From: Ardenticatenaceae bacterium
GTDB lineage: Bacteria > Chloroflexota > Anaerolineae > Promineifilales > Promineifilaceae
Direction: 5' to 3'
NCBI GenBank assembly: GCA_020634245.1
Contig: JACKCC010000016.1
Coordinates: 124,001-188,000, forward strand
Length of the DNA: 64,000 nt
The translations under genes were made by a program, and so were the position numbers. Positions 43,793-50,945 of the stretch are shown piece after piece. Below the pieces are notes generated by a model, which worked only from the letters and a program-made list of their open reading frames with translations, did no database searches and had not been told where the DNA came from. How positions within the stretch are numbered: position 1 is the stretch's first letter; every line of letters starts with the position of its first letter.

Positions 43793-45616
43793 ATGAAGCA
43801 ATCGAATTTCCGCCAGGCGACGCTGTTGTTGTGGCGTTATCTGGCTCCGTTCAAAGGGTGGGTGGCGCTGCTGAGCCTGCTTTTGTTGGGCAGTATTGGC
43901 TTGCAGTTGTGGTCGCCGCAGGTGGTGCGTACCTTTCTCGATCAGGCGCAACAGGGCAGTTCAAGCCGGGTTTTGCTGGGCACGGCCGTTCTCTTCTTCC
44001 TCCTCACCATCGGCCAGAAAGCCATCGCCTTGACCAACACCTATCTTAGCGAAGATTTAGGCTGGGCGGCTACCAACCGGCTGCGGGGCGATTTGGCCGC
44101 CCACTGTCTGCGGCTGGACATGGGATTCCACAAGCTGCACACCCCTGGCGAACTCATCGAACGTATCGACGGTGACGTCAGCAATCTGGCCGAGTACTTT
44201 TCCTCGCTGGTGGTGCAGGTGCTGGGCAACGGACTGCTCCTGCTGGGCGTTCTGCTCCTCATCTTTCTTGAATCGTGGCCGTTTGGCCTGATTGGATTGG
44301 CTTATGCTGGTCTGGTTTTGGGCGTTCAGCGCCTCATTCAGCCGCCGATGGTGCGGGTGCAAGGCGAAATTCGCCAGAGTTATGCCGACATGGCCGGTTT
44401 TCTGGGCGAACGGCTGGCGGGCGCGGAAGATATCCGCGCCAACGGCGGTGAAGCGTATGTGATGAATCGGTTTTACCCCATCATGGCCCGGATAACGGCC
44501 GTTCGCCTGCGGGCCGATTGGTTGGGCGGGTTCAGCTTTACCAGCAGCCACATGCTTTACATTTTCACCCTGGCAGCGACGCTGGGCGTGGCCGGAACGG
44601 CTTACCAGCGCGGCCAGATGACCATTGGCACGGTTTACTTGATGGTGTTCTACGTTGGTCTGCTGGAGAGTCCGCTCAAATATATCCGCCGCCAATTGGA
44701 AGGATTACAGCGGGCTATCGCCAGCATTGGCCGGATTAATGAGTTTTTTCAGTATGCGGCGCAGGTGGGGGAAACGGCCGTTTCCGCCCTGCCCGTCACA
44801 GCATCGGCCGTCCGCTTTGATGGGGTTTCTTTTGCCTACAAGGATGGTAATCAGTTATCGGTAAACGGTAATCCGATTACTGATCACCGATCACCGATTA
44901 CCAATCAAACTGTCCTTCGCAAAATTGATTTCGAACTGGAGGCCGGCAAAATTTTGGGCGTGTTGGGGCGCACCGGCAGCGGCAAGACGACGCTGACCCG
45001 GCTGCTCTTCCGGCTGTACGATGTGGATGCCGGCGTTATCCGCCTGGACGGCGTGGATGTGCGTGACGTGGCCCTGTCTGATTTGCGGCGGCACGTAGGA
45101 ATGGTGACGCAGGAGGTGCAGTTGTTTGAGGCCACAATCCGCGACAATTTGACGTTATTCCGCAACTATGATCCGCACGAGACTCAGGTCAGTGATGATC
45201 AAATTATTGCTGCGCTGGAAACATTGGGGCTGGGAACCTGGTTCCGCGAACTGCCCGACGGGCTGGATACAATGCTCAAATCGGGCGGCAAAGGGCTGTC
45301 GGCAGGCGAGGCACAGCTGCTGGCATTCACGCGCGTCTTTTTGCGCGATCCGCAGCTGGTTGTCCTGGATGAGGCGTCGTCCCGGCTGGACCCGGCGACG
45401 GAACAGTTGTTGGAGCAGGCCATTGACCGGCTATTGCAAAATCGAACCGGCATCATCATTGCCCACCGGCTGGCAACCGTGCAGCGGGCCGATGACATCC
45501 TGATTTTGGAGAATGGGAACCTCGTCGAACATGGCCCGCGTATCGGACTGGCGGCTAATCCTGACAGCCGCTTTGCCCGTCTGCTGCAAACCGGCTTGGA
45601 GGAGGTGCTGGCATGA
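43793..45616 (+). CDS. ABC exporter half-transporter, first subunit
   Basis: 607 aa. Residues 15-310 are a six-helix exporter domain; the ATPase has Walker A LGRTGSGKTTLTR near 390, Q-loop VTQEVQLFEA, signature KGLSAGEAQ and Walker B LVVLDEASSRLD near 526, and switch IIAHRLATV. The catalytic Glu is present. A 63-bp heptad array encodes residues 352-372, inserted between the A-loop (SFAYKDG) and TVLRKIDFEL of the ATPase. Its end overlaps the second subunit start (ATGA). Together they form a heterodimeric exporter of unknown substrate. Confidence 0.92.
   Translation: MKQSNFRQATLLLWRYLAPFKGWVALLSLLLLGSIGLQLWSPQVVRTFLDQAQQGSSSRVLLGTAVLFFLLTIGQKAIALTNTYLSEDLGWAATNRLRGDLAAHCLRLDMGFHKLHTPGELIERIDGDVSNLAEYFSSLVVQVLGNGLLLLGVLLLIFLESWPFGLIGLAYAGLVLGVQRLIQPPMVRVQGEIRQSYADMAGFLGERLAGAEDIRANGGEAYVMNRFYPIMARITAVRLRADWLGGFSFTSSHMLYIFTLAATLGVAGTAYQRGQMTIGTVYLMVFYVGLLESPLKYIRRQLEGLQRAIASIGRINEFFQYAAQVGETAVSALPVTASAVRFDGVSFAYKDGNQLSVNGNPITDHRSPITNQTVLRKIDFELEAGKILGVLGRTGSGKTTLTRLLFRLYDVDAGVIRLDGVDVRDVALSDLRRHVGMVTQEVQLFEATIRDNLTLFRNYDPHETQVSDDQIIAALETLGLGTWFRELPDGLDTMLKSGGKGLSAGEAQLLAFTRVFLRDPQLVVLDEASSRLDPATEQLLEQAIDRLLQNRTGIIIAHRLATVQRADDILILENGNLVEHGPRIGLAANPDSRFARLLQTGLEEVLA
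44846..44908 (+). repeat. Nine-unit heptad array inside first ABC gene, in frame
   Basis: Nine contiguous 7-bp units: four forward (GGTAATC, AGTTATC, GGTAAAC, GGTAATC) then five complementary (CGATTAC, TGATCAC, CGATCAC, CGATTAC, CAATCAA). Length 63 bp equals 21 codons, starting exactly at a codon boundary, so reading frame is kept; it encodes residues 352-372 of the 607-aa protein. The two halves can fold as a hairpin. Confidence 0.88.
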
Positions 45617-47520
45617 TCAATCGTCAATCGTCAATCGTCAATCGTCAACTATCTGTCTGGCGCGGAACATGGGCGCTTATCCGCTACCGGCCCGGCTTTT
45701 TCTGGTTCAGTGTGACGGCAGCGATTTATGCGTTTTCCATGTGGGCGGTGCCTGGTTGGCTGCAAAAGTTGTTTTTTGACCGGCTGACCGGCGCTGAAAC
45801 CGTAGGCTTAAATCTGGCGACGATTTTGGCGCTGCTTGTCGCTTTTGAGTTCACGCGGATGGCGGCCGATCTGGGCGGTAACATTGCAGCAGCCAAGGTG
45901 CGGCTGGCCGGGCAAGCACTGCTGCGCAAGAACGTGGTGCAAAACATTTTGCGCAAGCCGGGGGCCGTCCCGCTGCCCATCCCTATTGGTGACGCGCTTG
46001 ACCGGCTGGATCATGATCTGGCTGATTTTGGCGATTTCCCGACCTGGATTCCAGAGTTAGTGGGGCAGGTGGCGTTTGCCCTGTTGGCGCTGGTGGTGAT
46101 GGTGCGGATTGATGCGGGAATAACGGCCGTTGCCATCTTGCCCCTCATCGGTGTGTTCTTCCTCAACCGGTTTGCCTGGGAGCGGTTCCTGCGTTACCAC
46201 AAGCAAAGCCGCGACAGCGACAGCGCCGTCACCGGCTTTTTGGGCGAGCTATTCGGCGCGATTCAAGCGATGAAAGTGGCCGATGCCGAAACGGCCGCGA
46301 TGCACTACTTCCAAATCCTGAACGAGCGGCGGAGAAAATCCAATGTTCGCCACGCCATTTTTTACGCGATGGCTTTCACCGTGGCCGACAATATGGGCGA
46401 TGTGGCCGTGGCGGTTATGGTCATGTTGTCCGGCGCGGCGATGGCTAATGGGACGTTTACAGTGGGCGATTTTGCGTTGTTCAGCTCCTATCTGTTCTTT
46501 GTGGCCCGCCTGCCAGCCAACGTGGGCAGCTACATCTCGGAAATTGCCCAGCAGCGGGTGGTGCTGGATCGGGCGCAGGCGATGCAGCCGGATGCGCCGC
46601 CGGAAAGCTTGATTGAGCATGGGCCGATTTATGAGAAAGCGTATCGAGAAAAAGTGACGAGTGGCGAGTGGCAAGTAAAAACGGCCGTTCACCAGCTTGA
46701 ATTGTTGGAAATTAGTGGCCTGTCTTACCACCATCAACAGTCAACAAAAAACGGAAAACAGGCAACAGGCAACGACCAGCCGCCAGCAACCAACCACCAA
46801 CCACCAACCGGCATTTTCGACATCAACCTGACCATCCCGCGCGGCTCGTTTACCGTCGTCACCGGGCGGATTGGGTCGGGTAAGACAACATTGCTGCGGG
46901 TGCTGCTGGGGCTGCTGCCGGCTCAATCGGGCGAAATTCGTTGGAACGGGGCGTTGGTGACCGAACCGGCGGCGTTTTTTGTGCCGCCGCGCTCGGCCTA
47001 TACGCCGCAGGTGCCGCGCCTGTTCAGCGAACCTCTGCGCGGCAATATATTGCTGGGTTTGCCAGAAGATGAGGTAGATTTGATAGAGGCTGTGGAAACG
47101 GCCGTACTCACGCCCGACATCGCCCGACTGGAAAACGGGCTGGATACGCTGGTCGGGCCGCGCGGCGTGCGCCTGTCCGGCGGGCAGGTGCAGCGGGCGG
47201 CGGCGGCCCGCATGTTGGTGCGTAATGCCGAACTGCTGGTTTTCGACGATCTGTCCAGTGCGTTGGATGTGGAGACGGAGGGGCTGTTGTGGGAGAGGCT
47301 TTTGGGAAGGCAGAAATCAGAAGGCAGAGGGCAGAATTCTGCCTTTATTGTCGTTTCCCATCGCAGAATGGCTTTGCGGCAGGCAGACCAGATTGTTGTC
47401 ATGCGGAACGGCCGTATCGCGGCTCAAGGTCAATTGGACGAACTGTTGGAAACGTCGGAAGATATGCAGGCGATATGGTACGGCCGTCACAACGGCCCGG
47501 GAGAGAACAATGGCCGTTAG
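45613..47520 (+). CDS. ABC exporter half-transporter, second subunit
   Basis: 635 aa starting by ATGA overlap. The N-terminus MINRQSSIVNRQ is encoded by a heptad array. Transmembrane domain about residues 25-310. ATPase: Walker A VTGRIGSGKTTLLRV near 416, signature VRLSGGQVQRAAA, Walker B ELLVFDDLSSALD where Asp replaces the catalytic Glu, and VVSHRRMALRQ switch. Heptad arrays also encode residues 347-356 (linker), about 375-399 (after A-loop Tyr372) and 566-577 (before the switch strand). One intact and one altered ATP site would make an asymmetric exporter. Confidence 0.92.
   Translation: MINRQSSIVNRQLSVWRGTWALIRYRPGFFWFSVTAAIYAFSMWAVPGWLQKLFFDRLTGAETVGLNLATILALLVAFEFTRMAADLGGNIAAAKVRLAGQALLRKNVVQNILRKPGAVPLPIPIGDALDRLDHDLADFGDFPTWIPELVGQVAFALLALVVMVRIDAGITAVAILPLIGVFFLNRFAWERFLRYHKQSRDSDSAVTGFLGELFGAIQAMKVADAETAAMHYFQILNERRRKSNVRHAIFYAMAFTVADNMGDVAVAVMVMLSGAAMANGTFTVGDFALFSSYLFFVARLPANVGSYISEIAQQRVVLDRAQAMQPDAPPESLIEHGPIYEKAYREKVTSGEWQVKTAVHQLELLEISGLSYHHQQSTKNGKQATGNDQPPATNHQPPTGIFDINLTIPRGSFTVVTGRIGSGKTTLLRVLLGLLPAQSGEIRWNGALVTEPAAFFVPPRSAYTPQVPRLFSEPLRGNILLGLPEDEVDLIEAVETAVLTPDIARLENGLDTLVGPRGVRLSGGQVQRAAAARMLVRNAELLVFDDLSSALDVETEGLLWERLLGRQKSEGRGQNSAFIVVSHRRMALRQADQIVVMRNGRIAAQGQLDELLETSEDMQAIWYGRHNGPGENNGR
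45616..45650 (+). repeat. Heptad array encoding the N-terminus of the second ABC subunit
   Basis: Five 7-bp units in tandem: ATCAATC, three copies of GTCAATC and GTCAACT. They begin at the second codon of the gene, right after the ATG, and give the repeating Asn-Arg-Gln-Ser-Ser pattern. No inverted arm. Confidence 0.88.
46651..46678 (+). repeat. Four-unit heptad array in the TMD-NBD linker
   Basis: AAAGTGA, CGAGTGG, CGAGTGG and CAAGTAA in tandem encode residues 347-356 (KVTSGEWQVK) of the second ABC subunit, in the linker between the membrane and ATPase domains. An ACGGCCGT copy follows 1-2 bp later. Confidence 0.78.
46734..46810 (+). repeat. Eleven-unit heptad array at the A-loop of the second ABC subunit
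   Basis: Eleven 7-bp units in perfect phase, with consensus NCAACNN: for example TCAACAG, GCAACAG, CCAGCAA and two copies of CCAACCA. A is fixed at position 3 in every unit. It encodes a Gln/Asn/Pro-rich segment of about 25 residues (375-399) starting just after Tyr372, the A-loop position that is also interrupted in the partner subunit. Confidence 0.85.
47309..47343 (+). repeat. Heptad array (GGCAGAA family) near the switch strand of the second ABC subunit
   Basis: GGCAGAA, ATCAGAA, GGCAGAG, GGCAGAA and TTCTGCC in tandem; the last two form the perfect palindrome GGCAGAATTCTGCC at 47330-47343. It encodes residues 566-577, between the helix after Walker B and the FIVVSHR switch strand. Its units match the intergenic array at 38967-39033. 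Confidence 0.86.
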
Positions 47521-47881
47521 CAAAAAAGGGATGCGCAAAGTCAACTACAAAGGCCGCCAATACCTCTGGTATGTCCAGGACAAAGACCGGCATGTGCCGG
47601 AGGAAGGTGGGCTGGTGGAAACAGTCGATGAACGCTGGCTGCACATCTTCGCCAGTAACAAACAGTTCATCGTTCACTACCGCATCCCGGAACCGGGCGC
47701 TGAATCGGCGCTGCTCAAAATCGAGGGGCCGCAGTTTCCCCACCGGCCTGGCGCAAAGGAAATTGAAGTACCACGATGGAAGTACGACAGCAAACGCTAC
47801 CCCATGGCCGATTTTGTTCGCCGTTTGATTGACTGGTGTATGACTGAATCAGACGAGCAGTCCGATTTGTTTAGAGGTTAA
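47510..47881 (+). CDS. Conserved-looking hypothetical protein (123 aa)
   Basis: Start ATG at 47510, overlapping the second ABC subunit by 11 nt, with GGGAGAG 4 nt before it. MAVSKKGMRKVNYKGRQYLW and YVQDKDRHVPEEGGLVETVD, LHIFASNKQFIVHYRIPEPG, then a C-terminal FVRRLIDWCMTE. The beta-rich pattern with a closing helix WC motif looks like a small conserved cytoplasmic protein, but I do not recognise a named family. Coupling to the ABC exporter suggests cotranscription. It converges on, and overlaps by 11 bp, the GT4 gene to the right. Confidence 0.75.
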   Translation: MAVSKKGMRKVNYKGRQYLWYVQDKDRHVPEEGGLVETVDERWLHIFASNKQFIVHYRIPEPGAESALLKIEGPQFPHRPGAKEIEVPRWKYDSKRYPMADFVRRLIDWCMTESDEQSDLFRG

Positions 47882-49019
47882 GTTGTTTTTGGATTTGTTC
47901 GCGGATGAGGCGGCCGGTATTTTCCCAGGTGTAGCGGCTGCTGACAATTTCGTAGTTGGCTTCGCCCATTTGTCGGCATAGCTCTGGATCGGCCAGCAAC
48001 TGCTTCAGGGCTGATGCCAGACCGGCCACATCATTGGGGTGGACTAAATAGCCGTTTACGCCGTCGGTGATGTAATCGGGTAACGCACCCAGTCGTGATG
48101 AGATGACGGGTAGTTTATGGTAGGCAGCATCGAGGAAGGCGGTGCCAAACGGCTCCCGGCGGGTGGGCATACAAAAGATAGCCGATTGGGCAAAATAATT
48201 GCTTATCTCGTTCAGCGGGACGCGGGCAACGGCCGTTACGCGGGGTAAATCGGTTTGTTGAACACTGCCGACAATGGTCAGGCTGGCCTGAGGGAAATGT
48301 GGAGCAATTTGCCGGTAGGCATCCAAAACCTGCGGCCCGCCTTTACGTGGCCAGTCAAAACCCATGAATAAAATGCGGCCAGAGGTGTAGCGGTCGGGGG
48401 GATAATGGATTGACGGCCGTTCCGGTACATTGGGGCCGCAGTAGACACAGCTTACTTTATCCGGCGAACAGCCATAATCCCGTACTAACGTATCGGTTAC
48501 GTGACTGCTCATCGTAAAAATGTGGCTGGCATGCTGGTAAACTTGGGGTTCCAATAACAATCTAACCGGTGAATATTGCTGATGCAGGTCAAATTCCGTG
48601 AAGTCGGGGTAAGTGAGATTGGCTTTGATGGTATGGTCGGTGTAAACAAAGTGAGGCAGTCCGGGAACAGAGCCGTCGTAGTAAGAGCTGGTTTGGAGGG
48701 AAAAAGTAAACTTTTCTGGCTGTATATGTTTGATCACGAGGGCCTTGAACTGGCGGAAAATGTAGCCTGTTCTGCGAAAACTGCGTTTGTAATTGATTTT
48801 GCCCAAAATGAGAGAACGGCCGTATTCCTTGATGGCGTGCAGCGTGTTCAGGTAGACAAAATGATTCTGCTGACGTGCTATTTGGAGAAGGTCAAAAACC
48901 TCGATGTTATAATCGGGAAACTCGCGTCGCAGCATCTCGTACACACGATCGTTGATAAGGGAAAAGCCCCCTTCTTTTATGAAGGCAATTTTCTTGGGAT
49001 TCACAAAGTTCTGTTCCAA
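47871..49019 (-). CDS. Glycosyltransferase family 4
   Basis: 382 aa. KKIAFIKEGGFSLINDRVYE gives an unusual N-terminus lacking the common glycine loop, followed by DHTIKANLTYPDFTEFDLHQ and HIFTMSSHVTDTLVRDYGCS. The C-terminal half has ILFMGFDWPRKGGPQVLDAY, LTIVGSVQQTDLPRV and REPFGTAFLDAAYHKLPVISS, where the second Glu of EX7E is Asp. GALPDYITDGVNGYLV follows. It is transcribed just after the DegT aminotransferase gene (13 bp gap). The donor sugar may be an amino sugar made by that enzyme; this is inference. Confidence 0.87.
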   Translation of the reverse strand: MEQNFVNPKKIAFIKEGGFSLINDRVYEMLRREFPDYNIEVFDLLQIARQQNHFVYLNTLHAIKEYGRSLILGKINYKRSFRRTGYIFRQFKALVIKHIQPEKFTFSLQTSSYYDGSVPGLPHFVYTDHTIKANLTYPDFTEFDLHQQYSPVRLLLEPQVYQHASHIFTMSSHVTDTLVRDYGCSPDKVSCVYCGPNVPERPSIHYPPDRYTSGRILFMGFDWPRKGGPQVLDAYRQIAPHFPQASLTIVGSVQQTDLPRVTAVARVPLNEISNYFAQSAIFCMPTRREPFGTAFLDAAYHKLPVISSRLGALPDYITDGVNGYLVHPNDVAGLASALKQLLADPELCRQMGEANYEIVSSRYTWENTGRLIREQIQKQLNL

Positions 49020-49032
49020 AGCCTGAAATAGT

Positions 49033-50238
49033 TTATACGATTTGGCTGAGACGCTGGCGTTGTTGCGGTGTCATATTAACCAACAATCGTATGATTTGGC
49101 AAATTTGCTGAATATCGGCGGGGGAAACGGCCGTTCCCGTAGGAAATCCCAATGCCTGATCTACAACTTTCTCGGTGACGGGCAGCGGCAGCGGCGTATG
49201 GCCCGGCGTGGAGGCATACGGCTCGCCGCGATGGCAGCCGGGATAAAAATAGCGCCGCACCAGTACGTTTTCCGCTTGCAATACACGCATCATTTCATCC
49301 CGCGATAAACCAGCCTCCGATTCATTAATTTCAGCCACAATATACTGGAAATTATTCCGCTGCGATTCATCAAATGGCAGCAAACGAATGCCGGGAAGAT
49401 CGGCAAGCTCTTGCTGATACGTGTGATAATTGCGCCGGTTGACGTCGATAAAATGATCCAGGCTGGCCAGTGAAACCAGTCCCATGGCAGCGGCCGTTTC
49501 ATCCATTTTGCCGTTGATCCCTACAAACCCGACATGGTCGGTCCCGGTAAAGCCAAAATTACGCATGGCTGCGGCTTTGGCAGCCAATTGGTCATCGTTG
49601 GTGGCGATAGCGCCACCTTCCAGCGAGTTGAAGAATTTGGTAGCATGGAAACTAAAGATTTCGGCATCGCCAAAATTGCCGATGGCACGGCCGTTATAAC
49701 TACAACCAAACGCGTGGGCTGCGTCAAACAGCAGCCGCAGGTGGTGACGCCGGGCAATGGCTTCCAGCTTTTCAATGTTGCAGGGAATGCCCCACAAATG
49801 AACACCGACAACGGCCGTTGTTCGCGGCGTAATCAGCGCTTCCACTTTGTCTGGGTCTAAATTGTGCGGGTAAGGGGTGATGTCGCCAAAAATCGGCTTA
49901 ATACCCTGCCATTGGAACGCGTGGGGCGTAGCCGGGAACGTCATACTGGGCATAATCACTTCACCCGTAACATCGGCTGCTCTGGCAGCAATTTCCAAAG
50001 CAATCGTGCCATTGTTCACCAGAATAAGATGTTTTACGCCCAAAAAATCGGCCAAAGCCGCCTCTAGTTCCTGTACCAATGGCCCGTTATTTGTCAGCCA
50101 GCGGCGTTCCCAAATGGCATCAATGTAAGCCGCAAATTGCGCTCTGCTGCCCAAATTGGGCCGTCCGACGTGTAACGGATGGTTGAAAGCGGGCTGGCCG
50201 CCCCAAACCGCCAGATTTTCAAACGGGATTTGCCCCAT
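49033..50238 (-). CDS. DegT/DnrJ/EryC1/StrS sugar aminotransferase
   Basis: 401 aa from the ATG at 50238 (MGQIPFENLAVWGGQPAFNH), preceded by GGAGG at 5 nt; an ATG seven codons upstream is less likely. KHLILVNNGTIALEIAARAA binds PLP phosphate, LLFDAAHAFGCSYNG carries the ring-stacking and Asp residues, and FHATKFFNSLEGGAI holds the Schiff-base Lys near 195. PGCHRGEPY follows. The family transfers an amino group to a keto sugar nucleotide. It lies with a GT4 gene, suggesting an amino sugar in the glycan. Confidence 0.93.
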   Translation of the reverse strand: MGQIPFENLAVWGGQPAFNHPLHVGRPNLGSRAQFAAYIDAIWERRWLTNNGPLVQELEAALADFLGVKHLILVNNGTIALEIAARAADVTGEVIMPSMTFPATPHAFQWQGIKPIFGDITPYPHNLDPDKVEALITPRTTAVVGVHLWGIPCNIEKLEAIARRHHLRLLFDAAHAFGCSYNGRAIGNFGDAEIFSFHATKFFNSLEGGAIATNDDQLAAKAAAMRNFGFTGTDHVGFVGINGKMDETAAAMGLVSLASLDHFIDVNRRNYHTYQQELADLPGIRLLPFDESQRNNFQYIVAEINESEAGLSRDEMMRVLQAENVLVRRYFYPGCHRGEPYASTPGHTPLPLPVTEKVVDQALGFPTGTAVSPADIQQICQIIRLLVNMTPQQRQRLSQIV

Positions 50239-50347
50239 AATACCTCCGAGTAATTCCACAAAATTTCCATAGGAATCCCACTCTGGATAATGCTGAGAGT
50301 TTCAGTGAATTGGAAAAAGCATACAAATAAAGAAATGGGATTTCTGG

Positions 50348-50515
50348 TCAGTAGTGCGTCCAGGAAACAACCTGCTCTTTGAGAAAACCGATTTCCACAC
50401 ACATTAAAAAACGAACTCTATAAAATGGTAATGGTGACGCCTTAAGATTTGGCTTTTGTACCTGATATTCCTGGCCGATCAGAAGTACCGGTTTCAAAAA
50501 ACTTTCACTTGTCAT
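50348..50515 (-). CDS. Possible small protein (55 aa)
   Basis: ATG at 50515, stop at 50348; AGGAAAGG lies about 9 nt before the start, and the sequence MTSESFLKPVLLIGQEYQVQ runs to a C-terminal EQVVSWTHY. It has no membrane helix or known motif and no family is recognised. The good ribosome binding site is the main support; codon use is undecided. It could be a random frame in the DegT upstream region. Confidence 0.3.
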   Translation of the reverse strand: MTSESFLKPVLLIGQEYQVQKPNLKASPLPFYRVRFLMCVEIGFLKEQVVSWTHY

Positions 50516-50906
50516 CGTTTTGCGCCTTTCCTGTTTGGGGGAACTGAGCAAAGATTCATCTCCAAGATTAAAGGTAGGTTAATGATAATTGGCGATCATT
50601 TTCTTATAAATTGCGGGGAATTTTGAGCCATTCTTCCACCACATTTTTACATTTTACTCTGGACTTGTCAGGGTTTTGGCAGAAACGGCCACGTTGTGGG
50701 TCTTAGACAATAGGAAAAAGGTCATCTTTATTTTTGAATTGCCTTGCATAGAATGAGGGCTTGATTGGAATATGCACTCTATTTTTATTTCCCCCCATTA
50801 CTGTCTGCATCGCATAGAGAACCTTGATTGAATTCTGGCCGGAAGTTGTTTTCTTCCCGGAAGGTGTTTGACAAGCTGCCCTCACCAATGAGCCTTTGTA
50901 TGCTGG

Positions 50907-50934
50907 TTGTTCACGTAACTTGTTTCGTGAACAA
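50907..50934 (+). promoter_or_regulatory. Inverted repeat overlapping the leader of the FG-GAP gene
   Basis: TTGTTCACG at 50907-50915 pairs with CGTGAACAA at 50926-50934 (9-bp perfect arms, 10-nt spacer). The repeat ends at the first base of AAGGAG, the ribosome binding site of the gene starting at 50946. It could be an operator for a dimeric regulator or an RNA hairpin affecting translation. Confidence 0.55.
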
Positions 50935-50945
50935 GGAGAATGGTT

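Larger units (their letters stand above)
50239..50945. other. 700-bp divergent intergenic region
   Basis: This holds the promoters of the DegT gene (leftward) and the FG-GAP gene (rightward). It is AT-rich and free of ACGGCCGT; one near copy (ACGGCCAC) is at about 50686. A possible 55-codon minus-strand gene is at 50348-50515 and a hairpin at 50907-50934. A 61-codon minus frame at 50703-50888 shows no coding features and is not listed as a gene. Confidence 0.45.

Noticed and set aside
50703..50888. 61-codon minus-strand frame
   Set aside because: No ribosome binding site, domain or coding bias.
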